NCBI GenBank assembly: GCA_023266075.1
Contig: JAHFRX010000014.1
Location: forward strand, 8,130 to 16,027
Source: Legionellaceae bacterium
Lineage (GTDB): Bacteria; Pseudomonadota; Gammaproteobacteria; Legionellales; Legionellaceae
DNA length: 7,898 bases
Direction of reading: 5' to 3'
Below the pieces are notes generated by a model that was not told the origin of the DNA, did not search any database, and saw only the letters and a program-made list of their open reading frames with translations. Of the stretch, positions 5,681-7,898 are shown piece by piece. The translations under genes were made by a program, and so were the position numbers. Within the stretch, counting starts at the first letter, position 1; each line of letters begins with the position of its first letter.

Positions 5681-7898
5681 ATGAAAAAATTAATACCTGG
5701 TATTTGTTTAGTCATTGCCGCACAGCATGTTATGGCAGCGGGTGATAGAAGTGGTATTGATGCTTATCGACAAGGAAATTATTGGCAAGCAGCCACACCG
5801 TTGAGCAAGGACGCAACACGGGATCCTGTTGCACTTTATTATTTAGGACGGATGAGACTGTATGGCTATGGAGAGCTTAAAAATAACACACAAGCACTTC
5901 AGTACGTACAAACTTCTGCGTCTAAAGGGTATGTGCCAGCAATGTTGCTTTTGGGACGTATTGCTTTAAACATAGATAAAAATCCTGCATTAGCACTTTC
6001 GTGGTTTAAGAAAGCTGCTGAAGCACACCATCTTTTTGCTGAGTTGTATTGCATTGGAGCCTATAAATTTGGATTTGGTACAGCGAAAAATTTAGATTTA
6101 GTGGAGCGCTATGCAATTAGTGCCGCAAAGGCGGGCAATATTTTGGCGCAATTTACGTTGGCAGAAGTCTTTTTAAAGAGCAAAAATATGACCAACCGAC
6201 GCGTAGGTTTAGCATGGCTTGAAAAAGCAGCTGACAAAGATTTTCCAGAAGCATTATTTAAATTAGGTCAAATGTATGCTGCAGGCGATTTACTGAAAAA
6301 AGATTTAAATCGAGCTGATGGCTTATATGATGTTGCATTAAAAAAAGGGTTGACAGAGGCGTGGCGAGGCAAAGGTGATGTCGCATTACATCGTGGCGAT
6401 TATCATAGTGCAAAAGAAGATTACACCAAGGCATTGAATGCCGGTGATAAAGTGGCACAATTGTCGCTCGCATTGTTATATTTAGATAAAAAGTCACCTG
6501 ACTATCGTGTCGATTTAGGTTTGTCTGCCCTGACAAAAGCCGCAGAAGAAAATGTACCAGGGGCGGCTTTCGCACTTGCAAATTTTTATGTAAATGGCAC
6601 ATCAGAAGAGAAAGACAAATCGAAAGAGTGGATAAAAAAAGGGCAGGATTTTGAGAAGAAAGTGTCCACTAATCCTGAAAAAGAGATGGCATTATGGCTT
6701 ACAAATCATCGTAAAATGACGCTTTCGGCGAGCGGTTATGGATTGCATGGTATCTTAACAACTTGGCAAAACAAAGCTTCATTAAATGATAATATTTATA
6801 ATCAAGCGCCACAGATAGAGAGCACAACAAAGCATGCCATTTATAATCCTTCGTTTGAATTGGTGATGCCAAATACAGTGCCTTTAGAAGATTTCTATAC
6901 AGCTTATGTACAATCCATGCATGAAAATCAAGCTAACTATGATTTTCCAAAATATAATTTAGTAATGCCTGAAGTGAATCAACACCTGATTGCAAAGGCG
7001 ATACTCGGAGATTCTACGGCACAATTTGCGTTGGGACAGCTTTATCAGCAAGGTGTTAGTGTACCTAAAGACATCAATGAAGCGATTAAGTACTATGGTA
7101 CATCAGCAGCGCAGTTTGATTTACGTGCTGAATATAATTTAGGTTTGCTGTATTTAGAAGGTCAAACAGGTAAACCGGATTATCAACAAGCACTGGGTTG
7201 GCTGACTGATGCAGCCTTTAAAGGTAGCGCTGATGCACAATATGTGCTTGGTCAGCTATTATCTAAAGGATATCGTGATGCAACAGGTACTTTGGTGATT
7301 GAACCTGATCTTGAGCAAGCAACGGCAATGTATTATTTGGGTGCCGCTAATCGTCACGCGCGTTCGCAATTTAGATTAGCGGAATTATTATCACGAGCGT
7401 CTATACAATCGTTCACTGTTCTGCAAAAAGAAGATCGTTTTAAATTATTACAGTCACTCTATGCAAGCGCTGGCGCAGCAGGCGTTGAAGAAGCACGTGT
7501 GCCTTTGGCGTTTTTTCAAGCAATGAGTCAAAACAGTGTCGCACAAAAGCAAGCGTTTGATGTTGCTTCAAAATATGAAGATAAAAATAGCCTGGGTGCT
7601 TTTTTGCTTGGCTTGTTGTATGACAGAGGGATTGGCACCGATGCTTCTCATAGCAAAGCTGTGAAATACTATGAACGTGCGGAGCACGTCCCGGTGACAG
7701 CATTTATTTTGGGCACTTACGCGGTCGCAGAAGATGATTTAGAAAAAGGTCAATCATTGCTTTTAAATGCTGAGCAAGCGAAATTTTCTTATGCACCATT
7801 AAATCTTGCGATTTTAAATAAAAAGCAACATCAATATTTTCTTGGAAAGCTGACTGAGGCGCGTACTTTGGGCAACCATCAAGCCGCTTTGCTTTTAG
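5681..7898 (+). CDS. enhC: EnhC-like secreted Sel1-repeat protein (C-terminus outside window)
   Basis: 739 residues are visible in one uninterrupted frame that is still open at the right edge; the TAG ending the window is out of frame. The start is an ATG five bases after GAGGG. A signal peptide covers about residues 1-20 (HVMA before AGDR). The rest is largely Sel1-like (TPR-type) helical repeats of 34-38 residues, for example A-LYYLGRMRLYGYG, EALFKLGQMYAAGD, AQFALGQLYQQGV, AEYNLGLLYLEGQ and AQYVLGQLLSKGY. They fall in two blocks, about 45-310 and about 435-739. A non-repeat segment at about 320-433 separates them. Legionella EnhC is about 1200 residues, so perhaps a third is missing here. 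Sel1 repeats bind partner proteins; Legionella EnhC is reported to bind the lytic transglycosylase Slt and limit release of muropeptides sensed by host Nod1. Whether this homologue does so is inference. It is the last visible gene of enhABC. Confidence 0.88.
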   Translation, partial: MKKLIPGICLVIAAQHVMAAGDRSGIDAYRQGNYWQAATPLSKDATRDPVALYYLGRMRLYGYGELKNNTQALQYVQTSASKGYVPAMLLLGRIALNIDKNPALALSWFKKAAEAHHLFAELYCIGAYKFGFGTAKNLDLVERYAISAAKAGNILAQFTLAEVFLKSKNMTNRRVGLAWLEKAADKDFPEALFKLGQMYAAGDLLKKDLNRADGLYDVALKKGLTEAWRGKGDVALHRGDYHSAKEDYTKALNAGDKVAQLSLALLYLDKKSPDYRVDLGLSALTKAAEENVPGAAFALANFYVNGTSEEKDKSKEWIKKGQDFEKKVSTNPEKEMALWLTNHRKMTLSASGYGLHGILTTWQNKASLNDNIYNQAPQIESTTKHAIYNPSFELVMPNTVPLEDFYTAYVQSMHENQANYDFPKYNLVMPEVNQHLIAKAILGDSTAQFALGQLYQQGVSVPKDINEAIKYYGTSAAQFDLRAEYNLGLLYLEGQTGKPDYQQALGWLTDAAFKGSADAQYVLGQLLSKGYRDATGTLVIEPDLEQATAMYYLGAANRHARSQFRLAELLSRASIQSFTVLQKEDRFKLLQSLYASAGAAGVEEARVPLAFFQAMSQNSVAQKQAFDVASKYEDKNSLGAFLLGLLYDRGIGTDASHSKAVKYYERAEHVPVTAFILGTYAVAEDDLEKGQSLLLNAEQAKFSYAPLNLAILNKKQHQYFLGKLTEARTLGNHQAALLL

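Noticed and set aside
6258..7703. Minus-strand open frames (6258-6602 and 7440-7703) inside enhC
   Set aside because: The plus-strand frame is continuous and shows Sel1 repeats throughout; the antisense products are His/Cys/Leu-rich, as expected of shadow frames.
7896..7898. TAG at the last three bases as the enhC stop
   Set aside because: Counting from the ATG at 5681, the last full codon ends at 7897, so this TAG is out of frame and the gene continues beyond the window.

Overview
The window looks like a chromosomal piece of an AT-rich gammaproteobacterium of the order Legionellales (Legionella/Coxiella-like). The main reason is a three-gene set matching enhA-enhB-enhC, the 'enhanced entry' locus of Legionella and Coxiella. 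It lies just downstream of a GacA/UvrY/LetA-type response regulator gene that overlaps uvrC. This is from memory of the families; no search was run. I see no mobile elements, CRISPR arrays, tRNAs or rRNAs.

Layout. (1) 1-1328, minus strand: an MltD-type lytic transglycosylase with C-terminal LysM repeats, whose 3' end runs off the left edge; a TTG start gives the best ribosome binding site and signal peptide. (2) 1329-1522: a divergent intergenic region with -10-like elements and a short palindrome. (3) 1523-1738: a 71-residue, very highly charged small protein that may belong to the PA3496 family. (4) 1739-1883: a leader region with a plausible extended -10 promoter and a terminator-like hairpin with a T-tract. 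(5) 1884-2537: letA/gacA/uvrY, also starting at TTG. (6) 2524-4356: uvrC, overlapping the regulator gene by 14 bases. (7) 4416-5141 enhA (YkuD L,D-transpeptidase), 5138-5650 enhB (secreted protein of unknown function), and 5681 to the right edge enhC (secreted Sel1-repeat protein, C-terminus outside the window).

How the genes fit together. Two themes share the window. One is the conserved regulator-uvrC pair: a two-component response regulator (in Legionella, LetA switches the cell to its transmissive state) coupled to the nucleotide-excision-repair endonuclease. The other is peptidoglycan remodelling at the envelope: MltD cleaves glycan strands, EnhA carries an L,D-transpeptidase domain, and EnhC is known in Legionella to restrain the lytic transglycosylase Slt. 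The position after uvrC that holds pgsA in Escherichia and Pseudomonas is occupied here by enhABC. The genes are largely of known families. The least understood parts are EnhB, the non-repeat insert of EnhC, the small charged protein and the letA leader.
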